Source: Denitromonas sp.
GTDB lineage: Bacteria; Pseudomonadota; Gammaproteobacteria; Burkholderiales; Rhodocyclaceae
Direction: 5' to 3'
Assembly: GCF_034676725.1 (NCBI RefSeq)
Contig: NZ_JAUCBR010000004.1
Coordinates: forward strand, 2,247,501 to 2,311,500
Length of the DNA stretch: 64,000 bases
Part shown: in pieces, positions 52,389 to 62,851 of the stretch
Layout: each line of letters opens with the position of its first letter
Position numbering within the stretch: the first letter of the stretch is position 1
Position numbers and translations under genes: made by a program
The notes under the pieces: generated by a model
Seen by the model: the letters and a program-made list of their open reading frames with translations, nothing else
Told to the model about the DNA's origin: nothing
Databases searched by the model: none

Positions 52389-53150
52389 GTGAGCGCTGCG
52401 CTGCGCAGCGAGCATCACATCGAGCTGCTCGGCCGGCCGGTGGGCTACCGGCTGCGCCGCTCGGCGCGCCGCACGCTGGGGCTGACCATCGATGGGCGCG
52501 GCCTGTCGGTCGCGGCGCCGCTGCGTGCGCCGCAGTCGGCGGTGGAGGCCTTTCTGCGCGCCAACGACCAGTGGGTCATCGACAAGCTCGCCACGCTGGC
52601 CGCGCGGCCCCGACCGGCCGAGCTGGCGGTGGCCGACGGCCTGCACTTTCCGCTCCTGGGTGCGCCGTGCCGGCTGGCGCTGACGCGCGGGCGCACCGAG
52701 TCGCGCTGGGTCGAGGCTGGTGAGGGTGCGCCGGCGCAGTTGCAGATGCGCTGCACCACGCGGCAGTCGCCGGCCGACTGTCTGCGCCGGGCCTTGCAGG
52801 CGCGGGCGCTGGCCTATTTCGAAGGCCGGGTGGCCGAGTTTGCCTGGCGCATCGGCGTGCCGGTGCGGCCGGTGAGCCTGACCCGGGCGCGCACCCGCTG
52901 GGGCAGCTGCTCGGCGCGCGGCATCCGGCTGCACTGGCGGCTGATCCATCTGCCGCCCGAGATCATCGACTACGTGGTGGCGCATGAAGTGGCCCACTGC
53001 GTGCATATGAACCATTCGCCACGCTTCTGGGCGCTGGTGGGGCAGATAGTGCCCGACCTGGCCGGCGTGCGCGCGCGCTTGCGCACGCTGGGGCGGACGC
53101 TGCCGGATTTCATCGACGTGGTCGACGCACCGCCGTCACTGCTGGATTAA
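52389..53150 (+). CDS. YgjP-type zinc metallopeptidase (M48/DUF45 family)
   Basis: A 253-residue protein beginning with a GTG at 52389. The N-terminal half has YRLRRSARRTLGLTIDGRGLSVAAPLRAP, the usual YgjP beta-rich part, and the C-terminal half has RTRWGSCSARGIRLHWRLIHLPPEIIDYVVAHEVAHCVHMNHSPRFW in pieces: WGSC, HEVAH with the two zinc His and the Glu, and MNHSPRFW with the third ligand. YgjP-like proteins are predicted cytoplasmic zinc peptidases; E. coli YgjP has been linked to UTP metabolism. The GTG overlaps the stop of the short repeat-derived frame upstream. The natural substrate is unknown. Confidence 0.83.
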   Translation: MSAALRSEHHIELLGRPVGYRLRRSARRTLGLTIDGRGLSVAAPLRAPQSAVEAFLRANDQWVIDKLATLAARPRPAELAVADGLHFPLLGAPCRLALTRGRTESRWVEAGEGAPAQLQMRCTTRQSPADCLRRALQARALAYFEGRVAEFAWRIGVPVRPVSLTRARTRWGSCSARGIRLHWRLIHLPPEIIDYVVAHEVAHCVHMNHSPRFWALVGQIVPDLAGVRARLRTLGRTLPDFIDVVDAPPSLLD

Positions 53151-53168
53151 CCCTGAAAGGACATACTC

Positions 53169-53552
<384 letters not shown>

Positions 53553-53562
53553 GGCCCGGCGC

Positions 53563-56500
53563 TCAGGCGGCCACGCCGCGCAGGGCATCGGAGAAGCGGT
53601 CGAGCTCGGTGTTGAAGCGGCCAATGGCCTGATCGAGCTCGGCGGTCTCGCCGTTGCGACACAGGCTCTCGAGCGCGGTGGCGGCGGCCATCGCGCTGTC
53701 GGCCGAGAAATTGGCGATGGCGCCCTTGAGGCTGTGGACGGCCTGGTGGATGGCCTGCAGGTCGTCGCTGTCGCAGGCCTCGTCCAGCTGCTGGCGCAGG
53801 GCTGTCTCGTCGTTGAGGTATAGCTCGGCCAGTTGCTGCATCAGTTCGTGGTCGCCGCCGAGGTTGGCCAGCAGGGCGTCCCGGTCGAAGGCGGTCAGCG
53901 GGCGGGTGGCCGCGGCGGCGGCCGCTTCGCGGTGCCGCACGCGGACCTCGCCGCTGCCGATTCCGGCCAGCGCTGCCGCCAGCGCGGTGGGCTGGACGGG
54001 CTTGGCCACGTAGTCGTCCATGCCGGCCGCCAGGCAGCGCTCGCGGTCGCCCGGCATGGCGTGGGCGGTCATGGCGATGACCGGCGTGTAGGCGCCGCGT
54101 GCTGCTTCGCGCTCGCGCAGGCGGGCGGTGGCCTCGAAGCCGCCCATCTCGGGCATCTGGACATCCATCAGGATCACATCGAAGTTGGCGCCCTCGCAGG
54201 CGGCCAGTGCCTCGCGGCCGTTATTCACCACATGGGTGATATGGCCGAGTTTTTCGAGCAGGCGCAGGGCCAGCATCTGGTTGACCTTGTTGTCCTCGGC
54301 CAGCAGCACATTGAGCCGGCGGCGCTGCTCGCGCAGGCTGTGGCGGGTGATCAGCGGGCCGATGCCGTCGGCGCCGACGGCCAGCAAGATGGCGTCGAGC
54401 AGGTCGGAGGGCTCGATGGGGCGGCTCAGGTAGGCCTGGATGCCCAGTGCCCGGCAGCGGGCGGCGTCGCCGCGCTGGCCGGCATTGGCGGTCATCAGGC
54501 GCACCGGGGCGTGCGCGCCGGCTTGGGTGTTGAGTTGCTCGAAGAAGCGGAAGGCGCTCATGTCGCCCAGGTCGGTGTCGGCGACGATGGCGTGGTAGTG
54601 CACCTCCGGCCTGTCGCCGCCGAGTCCGGCGAGGGCTTCGGCACCGCTGGCGCAGGTGTCGCACAGCATGTTCCAGCTCTCGATCATGCCGGTGAGGTGG
54701 CTGCGGCTGGCCTCGTTGCCGGCGATGACCAGGATGCGCAGGGCGGTCAGGTCGGTGTCGGTCGGGCGGGTTGGCGCAGGGGCATGGGCACGGTCGAAGC
54801 GCGCGGTGAAACGGAAGGTGCTGCCTTCGCCCGGCGTGCTTTCCACCCACAGCCGCCCGTGCATGCTGTTGACCAGCTGCGAGCAGATCGTCAGCCCCAG
54901 CCCGGTGCCGCCGAAGCGGCGGGTGGATGAGGTGTCGGCCTGGGAGAAGGCTTCGAAGATAAGGCGCTGCTTGTCTTCGGCAATGCCGATGCCGGTGTCT
55001 TCGACGGAGAACTCGAGCTGGGCACTGTCGGCGCTGCTTTCGGCGAGGCCGACATGGATCGCGATGTGGCCACTCTCGGTGAACTTGAGGGCGTTGCTGA
55101 TGAGGTTGAGCAGCACCTGGCGCAGTCGGTGCGGGTCGCCGACGAGGTGGTCGGGCACGGTGGGCGCAACGTGGTAGCTGAAGGCCAGCTGCTTGCGCTC
55201 GGCCGCGTCCTTGAGCGTGCGGTGGCTGAGGGCGATACAGTCGCGCAGGCCGAAGCTGATGTGTTCGAAGTCGAGCTTGCCGGCTTCGATGCGCGAGAAA
55301 TCGAGCAGGTCGTTGACGATGCTCAGTAGCGAGTCGGCGGCGTTGCGGGCGAGGGTCAGGTACTCGCGCTGTTCGTCGTCGAGCCGGGTCTCGAGTGCCA
55401 GATCGGTCATGCCGATGATGGCGTTCATGGGTGTGCGGATCTCGTGGCTCATGTTGGCCAGGAAATCGCTCTTGGTCTGGTTGGCCGCTTCGGCCAGGGC
55501 CTTGGCTTCGCGCAGCACCTGCTCGGAATGCTTGCGGGCGGTGATGTCGGAGGCGGTGCCGGCGTAGCCGAGCAGGGTGCCGTCGGCGCCATGGCGGGCG
55601 CGCAGGCGCACCACGAACCACAGCGGCGCACCGTCGTGGGCCTTGAGGGCGACATCGGTACGAACGGACTGCCCGTCATCGGCCGACAGTGTCGTGAGGC
55701 TGTGGCGCAGCGCCAGGCGCGCGGCGTGGGGGAGGCGGGCGAGGGCGCGCCGGCCGAGTGCCTCGGCCGGGGGCTGGCCGGTGAGGCGTTGCCAGGCCGG
55801 GTTGAGATAGGTCCAGCGCAACCGGGCGTCGGTCTCGAAGACCAGTTCGCCGAGGTTGTCGAGAATTGCCCGGATGCGCTGCTCGTTGGCGCTGAGCGCA
55901 GCTTCGAAGCGCTTGCGTTCGCTGATGTCGCGCAGATAGGCGGTGAACGCGGGGGTGTCGTCGAAGTCGACCGGCACGATGGCCATTTCGGCCGGGAAGG
56001 TGTCGCCGCCGCGACGCATGGCCTGCACTTCGATCAGGCGACCCAGGACCGGGCCTTCGCCGGTGGCGAGGTAGTGGGCCATGCCACGGTTGTGCGCCTC
56101 GCGTAGCGCCGGCGGGATGATCAGGTCGGCAACCGGGTGGCCCAGGGTGTCCTCCCGCCGGTAGCCGAAGCAGCGCTCGGCGGCCGCGTTGAATTCGAGC
56201 ACGCAGCCCTTGGCATCGATGGTGATGATGCTGTCGAGCGCGGCGTCGCTGATGGCGCGCATGCGCCGGGCGCTGGCTTGATGGTCGCGCTGGGCCTGCG
56301 TGATGCGCCGGTGGGCGCGGTTCAGTGCCTGGGCGAGCGATTCGGTCTCGCGGCTGCTGGCGGTGAGGCTGTCGGTGGGCGGCGCGCCGTCGGGCAGGGC
56401 CGTGGCGAGGGCTTCGGCCTGAGCGAGGTCGGCCAGCGGGCGGCGAAGGGTCCGGCTGATGGCCACCGCAGCGAGCAAGACGGCAACGAGGATCAGCGCG

Positions 56501-56982
56501 GCGGTGCCGATGCCGAGCAGCGCGGGGGGCGGCGGCGGGTCAAGTCGCAGGTGCACCCAGCCGGTCGGGGCGATCGGCCCGATTGGCGCGCGCAGGTCCT
56601 GGGGGGCGCTGGTGTGCGGGGCGCCAGGGAGGGCGCGGGGGTCGGGCGCGAGCACGCCACGGGTATTGCGGCTGGCGGCGGCGAGGATCAGGTCCTGGCG
56701 ATCGGTGACGACGAGCTGCTGCAGCTGCGGGAAACTGTCGAAGGATTCGAGGATGCGATTGAGGACGGCGGCGTCGTTGGCGGCAACGCCGGACGCGGTG
56801 AGGGTGGCGATGTGCGTGGCCAGTGCCTGGGCGTGGATCCGCTGGCGGGCGGTGGCGTCGCGCGTTTCACGCAGGTAGTCGAGCGCACTCACGGCGAGGG
56901 CCACGAGGCAGATCAGCACGCTGGCCAAGAGGATGAGGCGGTGCTTGAACGAGGCGGGGCGCTGGGCGGTGTGGGTGAGCAT
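53563..56982 (-). CDS. hybrid sensor histidine kinase with two PAS domains, two receivers and HPt
   Basis: A 1139-residue membrane kinase. TM1 (about residues 15-33), periplasmic domain (35-150), TM2 (about 152-175), HAMP-like linker, two PAS domains (about 245-365 and 370-490), HisKA with His in NMSHEIRTPMNA (about 515), ATPase (VEDTGIGIA, RRFGGTGLGLTI), a degenerate receiver (about 750-870), an intact receiver (LLAEDNKVNQ, VILMDVQMPEMGG, AKPV; about 895-1010) and an HPt domain with His in AVHSLKGAIANF (about 1085). The ATG at 56982 is preceded by AG and 18 C residues, so no Shine-Dalgarno is present. It is the last gene after the GGDEF-EAL and HD-GYP genes and probably signals to them. Confidence 0.9.
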   Translation of the reverse strand: MLTHTAQRPASFKHRLILLASVLICLVALAVSALDYLRETRDATARQRIHAQALATHIATLTASGVAANDAAVLNRILESFDSFPQLQQLVVTDRQDLILAAASRNTRGVLAPDPRALPGAPHTSAPQDLRAPIGPIAPTGWVHLRLDPPPPPALLGIGTAALILVAVLLAAVAISRTLRRPLADLAQAEALATALPDGAPPTDSLTASSRETESLAQALNRAHRRITQAQRDHQASARRMRAISDAALDSIITIDAKGCVLEFNAAAERCFGYRREDTLGHPVADLIIPPALREAHNRGMAHYLATGEGPVLGRLIEVQAMRRGGDTFPAEMAIVPVDFDDTPAFTAYLRDISERKRFEAALSANEQRIRAILDNLGELVFETDARLRWTYLNPAWQRLTGQPPAEALGRRALARLPHAARLALRHSLTTLSADDGQSVRTDVALKAHDGAPLWFVVRLRARHGADGTLLGYAGTASDITARKHSEQVLREAKALAEAANQTKSDFLANMSHEIRTPMNAIIGMTDLALETRLDDEQREYLTLARNAADSLLSIVNDLLDFSRIEAGKLDFEHISFGLRDCIALSHRTLKDAAERKQLAFSYHVAPTVPDHLVGDPHRLRQVLLNLISNALKFTESGHIAIHVGLAESSADSAQLEFSVEDTGIGIAEDKQRLIFEAFSQADTSSTRRFGGTGLGLTICSQLVNSMHGRLWVESTPGEGSTFRFTARFDRAHAPAPTRPTDTDLTALRILVIAGNEASRSHLTGMIESWNMLCDTCASGAEALAGLGGDRPEVHYHAIVADTDLGDMSAFRFFEQLNTQAGAHAPVRLMTANAGQRGDAARCRALGIQAYLSRPIEPSDLLDAILLAVGADGIGPLITRHSLREQRRRLNVLLAEDNKVNQMLALRLLEKLGHITHVVNNGREALAACEGANFDVILMDVQMPEMGGFEATARLREREAARGAYTPVIAMTAHAMPGDRERCLAAGMDDYVAKPVQPTALAAALAGIGSGEVRVRHREAAAAAATRPLTAFDRDALLANLGGDHELMQQLAELYLNDETALRQQLDEACDSDDLQAIHQAVHSLKGAIANFSADSAMAAATALESLCRNGETAELDQAIGRFNTELDRFSDALRGVAA

Positions 56983-56984
56983 CT

Positions 56985-57002
56985 GGGGGGGGGGGGGGGG
57001 GG
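56985..57002. repeat. 18-base homopolymer (G on plus, C on minus strand) next to a start codon
   Basis: Eighteen consecutive G residues on the plus strand, read as C18 on the coding strand, end two bases before the kinase ATG. The tract fills the usual ribosome binding site region. Tracts of this length are prone to slipped-strand mispairing. Confidence 0.9.
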
Positions 57003-57018
57003 CGGCGGATCGGAGAGG

Positions 57019-58069
57019 TTACAGGGCCGTGGGTTCCTGGTCCTGGAAGCGTCGCCGGATATCGAGCACGGTATCCCATTGCGCGAGCAGCGCGTCGACG
57101 CAGTTCGGGTCGAAGTGCTGGCCGCGACCGTCGCGCAGGAAGGCGGTGGCGTCATCGACCGGCCAGGCCGGCTTGTAGGGGCGTGCCGAGGTGAGTGCGT
57201 CGAAGACGTCGGCCACGGCGACGATGCGTCCTTCGAGCGGAATGGCCTCGCCGGCGGTGCCATGGGGGTAGCCGGTGCCGTCGTATTTTTCGTGGTGGGT
57301 CAGGGCGATGGTGGCGGCGGTCTGGATGACCGGGGAGGTCGAGTCCTTGAGGATGTCATGGCCGATCAGCGGGTGGCGCTTCATCTGCTCGAACTCGTCA
57401 CGGGTGAGCCGGCCGGGCTTCATCAGGATGTGGTCGGGGATGCCGAGCTTGCCGACGTCGTGCATCGGCGCGGCGTGCAGCAGGCGGTCGGCGTAGGCCT
57501 CGCCGTGGCCCATCTGGCGCGCGATGAGGGCCGAGTAGTGGGCCATGCGCAGGATGTGCGCGCCGGTCTCCGGGTCGCGGAACTCGGCGGCGCGGGCCAG
57601 CCGGGTGACGGTTTCCTGCTCACGGTCGTGGATCTGCGCGGTGGCCTCGGCGATCTCGACCTCGAGCGTGCGGGCGCGCTCGCGGGTGGCCAGGTGGGCG
57701 CGGCGCAGGGCGAGCATGTTGTGGACGCGCGGCTGGAACTCGTTGCGGTTCGACCGGCTTGTTGAGGAAATCGGTGGCGCCTGACTGCAGGGCGTCGTAG
57801 CGGGTCTGGCGTTCATGGTCGGCGGTGACCATCAGGATCGGGACGTCGTCGCGAGCCGGCGTGGCGCGGATGCGGCGGATGAATTCGACGCCGTCGGGCC
57901 CGGGCATCATGTAGTCGACGACGATCAGGTCCGGTTCGTTGGCCTGGCACCAGGCGAGTCCGGCGAGCGGGTCGATGAAGGGCACCGGCTCGCAGTCGGA
58001 GAGCTTGCCGACCAGCGCCTGCATCAGCGTCAGGTTGAGCGGGGTGTCGTCGATGATGACAATTTTCAT
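57019..58069 (-). pseudogene. REC-HD-GYP response regulator (c-di-GMP phosphodiesterase), one-base frameshift
   Basis: The gene starts at ATG 58069 with MKIVIIDDTPLNLTLM, a receiver with LIVVDYMMPGPDG and DFLNKPV, then loses similarity at about 57752. The other frame resumes at once with NRNEFQPRVHNMLALRRAHL and runs to 57019 through an HD-GYP domain: HSxLIA-like HYSALIA, HAAPMHDVGKLGIPD, HPLIGHDIL, HHEKYDGTGYPHG and VADVFDALTSARPYK, all metal ligands kept. Removing one T from GGTTCGACC (57747-57755, plus strand) restores NKPVDRNEF. HD-GYP enzymes degrade c-di-GMP to GMP. As two frames, an unaltered gene would give a receiver-only protein and probably no HD-GYP part. Confidence 0.85.
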
Positions 58070-58141
58070 GGCGTTGTACATCTGCGCGAGGGCGTCAGGA
58101 CCTTATCGGCACATCGGGCCACCAAGTTGAGGATGGCGTGC

Positions 58142-60529
58142 TCAGTGGGGGCTCCCGGTCTGACGCTCGGTCGGTGAACGGCGCCGCGATGACAGGGCGG
58201 GAATGCTTACATGGCCGGCGAGAAAGGCGCTCAGCGCGGAGGCTGCCATCGGTTCGGCGAGGGCGAAGCCCTGCACGGTGTGGCAGCCTTCGGCGTGCAG
58301 CGCGTTGAGCTGGGCGATGTCTTCGACTCCTTCGGCGCAGGTGTCCATGCGCAGGGCCTGCGCCATGGCGATGATGGCGCGCACGATGGCGGCGGTTTCC
58401 GGGTGGTGAGTGATGGCCTGGACAAAGGCGCGGTCGATCTTGATGCGGTCGAGGGGCAGCGTGCGCAGGTAGGCGAGCGACGAGTAGCCGGTGCCGAAGT
58501 CGTCGAGGGCGACGCGGATGCCGGCGCCACGCAGGGCCCGCAGGTGGCCCTCGGTGTCGGTGGTGTCGCGCAGGAAGATTGACTCGGTCAGCTCGAGTTC
58601 CAGGCGTCCGGCGGGCAGGCCGTGGGCGTCGAGCAGCGCCAGGATGGTGTCGCACAGCGAGGGCTTGATGAACTGGGCCAGCGACAGGTTGACCGACACC
58701 CGGATCGGGGCCGGCCAGCCGGCGGCATCGCGGATGGCGGCATCGAGCACCCATTCGCCAATGCTTTCGATCTGGCCGGACTCCTCGGCGACGGCAATGC
58801 ATTCCTGGGTGTCGATCAGGCCAAGCCGGGGGTGGTGCCAGCGCAGCAAGGCTTCACAGCCGGAAATGTGCCCACTGTCCAGGTCGAAGATCGGCTGGTA
58901 GGCCAGCTGGAATTCGCCGCGGGTCAGGGCGCCGCGCAACTCATGCTCGAGGAACAGCCGTCGTCGGGCGCGGGTGTCCATCTCGTAGTCGAAGAAGCGG
59001 AAGCGGCCCTTGCCGTCGAACTTGGCGGCATACAGGGCGATATCGGCGTTCTTGAGCAGTTGCTCGCCACTGTGGCCGTCCTTTGGCGCCATGGCGATGC
59101 CGACGCTGGTGCCGATGCGCACGCGGATGCCGTCCACCTCGCAGGGGTCTTCAAAGGAGCGGATGATGCGCGTGGCGAGCTCTTCGGCCTCTTCTGGCGA
59201 CACCTCGCCCCAGCGGATGATGGCGAACTCGTCACCGCCGAGCCGGGCGACGACGTCGGAGCGGCGGGTGCGGCCGAGCAGGCGCTGTGCGACGACCCGC
59301 AGCAGCCCGTCGCCGAAGGCGTGGCCGAAGGAATCGTTGATCGACTTGAAGTTGTCGAGATCGAGGCACAGCAACAGGGCCGGCACCTCGGTGCTGTCTT
59401 CGATGCGGCTGAGCGCATCGTGGAAATGATTGCGGTTGGCCAGCCCGGTCAGCCCGTCGAAGTGGGCCATGCGCTGGACCTCGCGCTGGGCTGCCAGGGA
59501 CTGGGTGACGTCGGTGCCAACACCACGCCAGCCCGTTACTGCGCCAGCGCTGTCGCAGAGCGGCTTGGCGGTGATTGACCACCAGCGTGTTTCATTGTCG
59601 AGCACCACCGGCACCAGGGCGTCGCGGAAGGCCTGGCCGCTGTCGAAGCGGCTGCGCAACTCGGTATAGGCACGGCGCTCGTCCTCGGGGACGCGGTCGA
59701 GGGTGTGCGCGATCAGCCCGAGCAGCGGTTGCCCCATCAGCGACTGTGCCTTGCGCCCGAACACGCTGGCCATGCGCGCGGAGACATGCGTCAGGCAGCC
59801 GTCGGCGTCGGTTTCCCACAGCCAGTCGCTGGCGTTTTCTTCGAAGTCGTTGAGCAGCAGGCCGAGCAGCTGGCGCTGGCGCTCGCCTTCGGCTTCGGCC
59901 ATGAGGCGGGCGCCGAAGGTGCGGGCGTGGGACAGCACGCTGCCCATGACGATCAGCGCATAGACGAGCAACAGGGAACTCAGCTCGGTGGCCATCGGGA
60001 TGTCGATGCGCAGCAGGCCGATGAAGGCGGCGAGGCCGAGTATGGCCACATAGGTGAGTGCGGCCGTGGGGATGGTGGCCAGGGCGAAGCCGCCGGCGCA
60101 GATCATGCCGGTGATGATCGCCGTGAGCATGATGCGCGCCTCCGGACCACCGAGCGGCATCATCAGCACCGGCACGATCCCCCACAGGATGGCCAGCAGG
60201 GCGGCATGCTTGGTGGCTCGGGACAGGGCGCCCGGTGAGGCAGTGGTGGGGGTGCGGAAGCGCCGCCAGCGCAACCAGGCGTCGATGCCGGTGCCGGCGG
60301 CGTACAGCACGCACAGGGCCCATGCGACGAGCAGCAGCGGGTTGAGCTCGTTGCGGAAGCTCAGACCAACGATGCTGGCGTTGAGCACATTGGCCAGCAT
60401 GGTCAGGGGGGTGAGGCGGAGGACCGCCTGGATCTGCCGCGCACGGAAGCGCGCGGCGAGCGGGGCGTCCGCCTGGAAGGGGGCCAGCGCGGTCCGGATC
60501 GGGGTGAGCAGGTGTCCCAGTCGGCTCAT
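58142..60529 (-). CDS. membrane GGDEF-EAL protein with PAS domain
   Basis: A 795-residue membrane protein. Five or six helices (about residues 35-205) form the sensor, followed by PAS (about 225-350), GGDEF (about 360-520, with intact RLGGDEFAIIRWG and DLDNFKSINDSFGHAFGD) and EAL (about 535-780, with CEALLRWHHP, NLSLAQF, ELTESIFL, LDDFGTGYSSLAYLRTL and IKIDRAFV). Both catalytic motifs are intact, so it may make or break c-di-GMP depending on input. It is the first gene of a minus-strand group with the REC-HD-GYP and hybrid kinase genes. ATG 60529 is the only start that keeps the first helix intact. Confidence 0.92.
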   Translation of the reverse strand: MSRLGHLLTPIRTALAPFQADAPLAARFRARQIQAVLRLTPLTMLANVLNASIVGLSFRNELNPLLLVAWALCVLYAAGTGIDAWLRWRRFRTPTTASPGALSRATKHAALLAILWGIVPVLMMPLGGPEARIMLTAIITGMICAGGFALATIPTAALTYVAILGLAAFIGLLRIDIPMATELSSLLLVYALIVMGSVLSHARTFGARLMAEAEGERQRQLLGLLLNDFEENASDWLWETDADGCLTHVSARMASVFGRKAQSLMGQPLLGLIAHTLDRVPEDERRAYTELRSRFDSGQAFRDALVPVVLDNETRWWSITAKPLCDSAGAVTGWRGVGTDVTQSLAAQREVQRMAHFDGLTGLANRNHFHDALSRIEDSTEVPALLLCLDLDNFKSINDSFGHAFGDGLLRVVAQRLLGRTRRSDVVARLGGDEFAIIRWGEVSPEEAEELATRIIRSFEDPCEVDGIRVRIGTSVGIAMAPKDGHSGEQLLKNADIALYAAKFDGKGRFRFFDYEMDTRARRRLFLEHELRGALTRGEFQLAYQPIFDLDSGHISGCEALLRWHHPRLGLIDTQECIAVAEESGQIESIGEWVLDAAIRDAAGWPAPIRVSVNLSLAQFIKPSLCDTILALLDAHGLPAGRLELELTESIFLRDTTDTEGHLRALRGAGIRVALDDFGTGYSSLAYLRTLPLDRIKIDRAFVQAITHHPETAAIVRAIIAMAQALRMDTCAEGVEDIAQLNALHAEGCHTVQGFALAEPMAASALSAFLAGHVSIPALSSRRRSPTERQTGSPH

Positions 60530-60683
60530 GTCACGAGGGCGTCCCTTGGATTGTGGCCCGGGGCGGCAAGGCGTTGCGCTTCAATGTCCGCGCGGCGCCG
60601 GGCGTCTCTTATCCCGGTGAGCTTACGCGATTGGAATCTGTCTGGGGGGCGGCAGGGGATGATCGGTCGGCAGCGACGATCAG

Positions 60684-60760
<77 letters not shown>

Positions 60761-60763
60761 GCG

Positions 60764-60787
60764 GCACGGACCCGGGCGGGTCCGTGC
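60764..60787 (-). terminator. perfect hairpin between rpoD and the tRNA gene
   Basis: GCACGGACCC (60764-60773) pairs perfectly with GGGTCCGTGC (60778-60787) around four bases, 14 bases after the rpoD stop. No T run follows, so it may be a processing or rho-assisted signal rather than an intrinsic terminator. Confidence 0.4.
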
Positions 60788-60800
60788 GGGGTGAGGCGGA

Positions 60801-62804
<2,004 letters not shown>

Positions 62805-62845
62805 GATGCTCCTCGGAAACTTCGGAGAAGTCGGAAAAACAGAAA

Positions 62846-62851
62846 ATTATA
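62846..62851 (-). promoter_or_regulatory. -10 box for rpoD
   Basis: A perfect TATAAT on the minus strand directly after the dnaG stop codon, in a short A/T-rich stretch 42 bases before the rpoD ATG. No matching -35 box is clear. Confidence 0.4.

Noticed and set aside
52198..52392. 64-codon frame as a genuine small gene
   Set aside because: It is built from a 42-bp direct repeat of low-complexity GC-rich sequence; kept as a finding, not as a gene.
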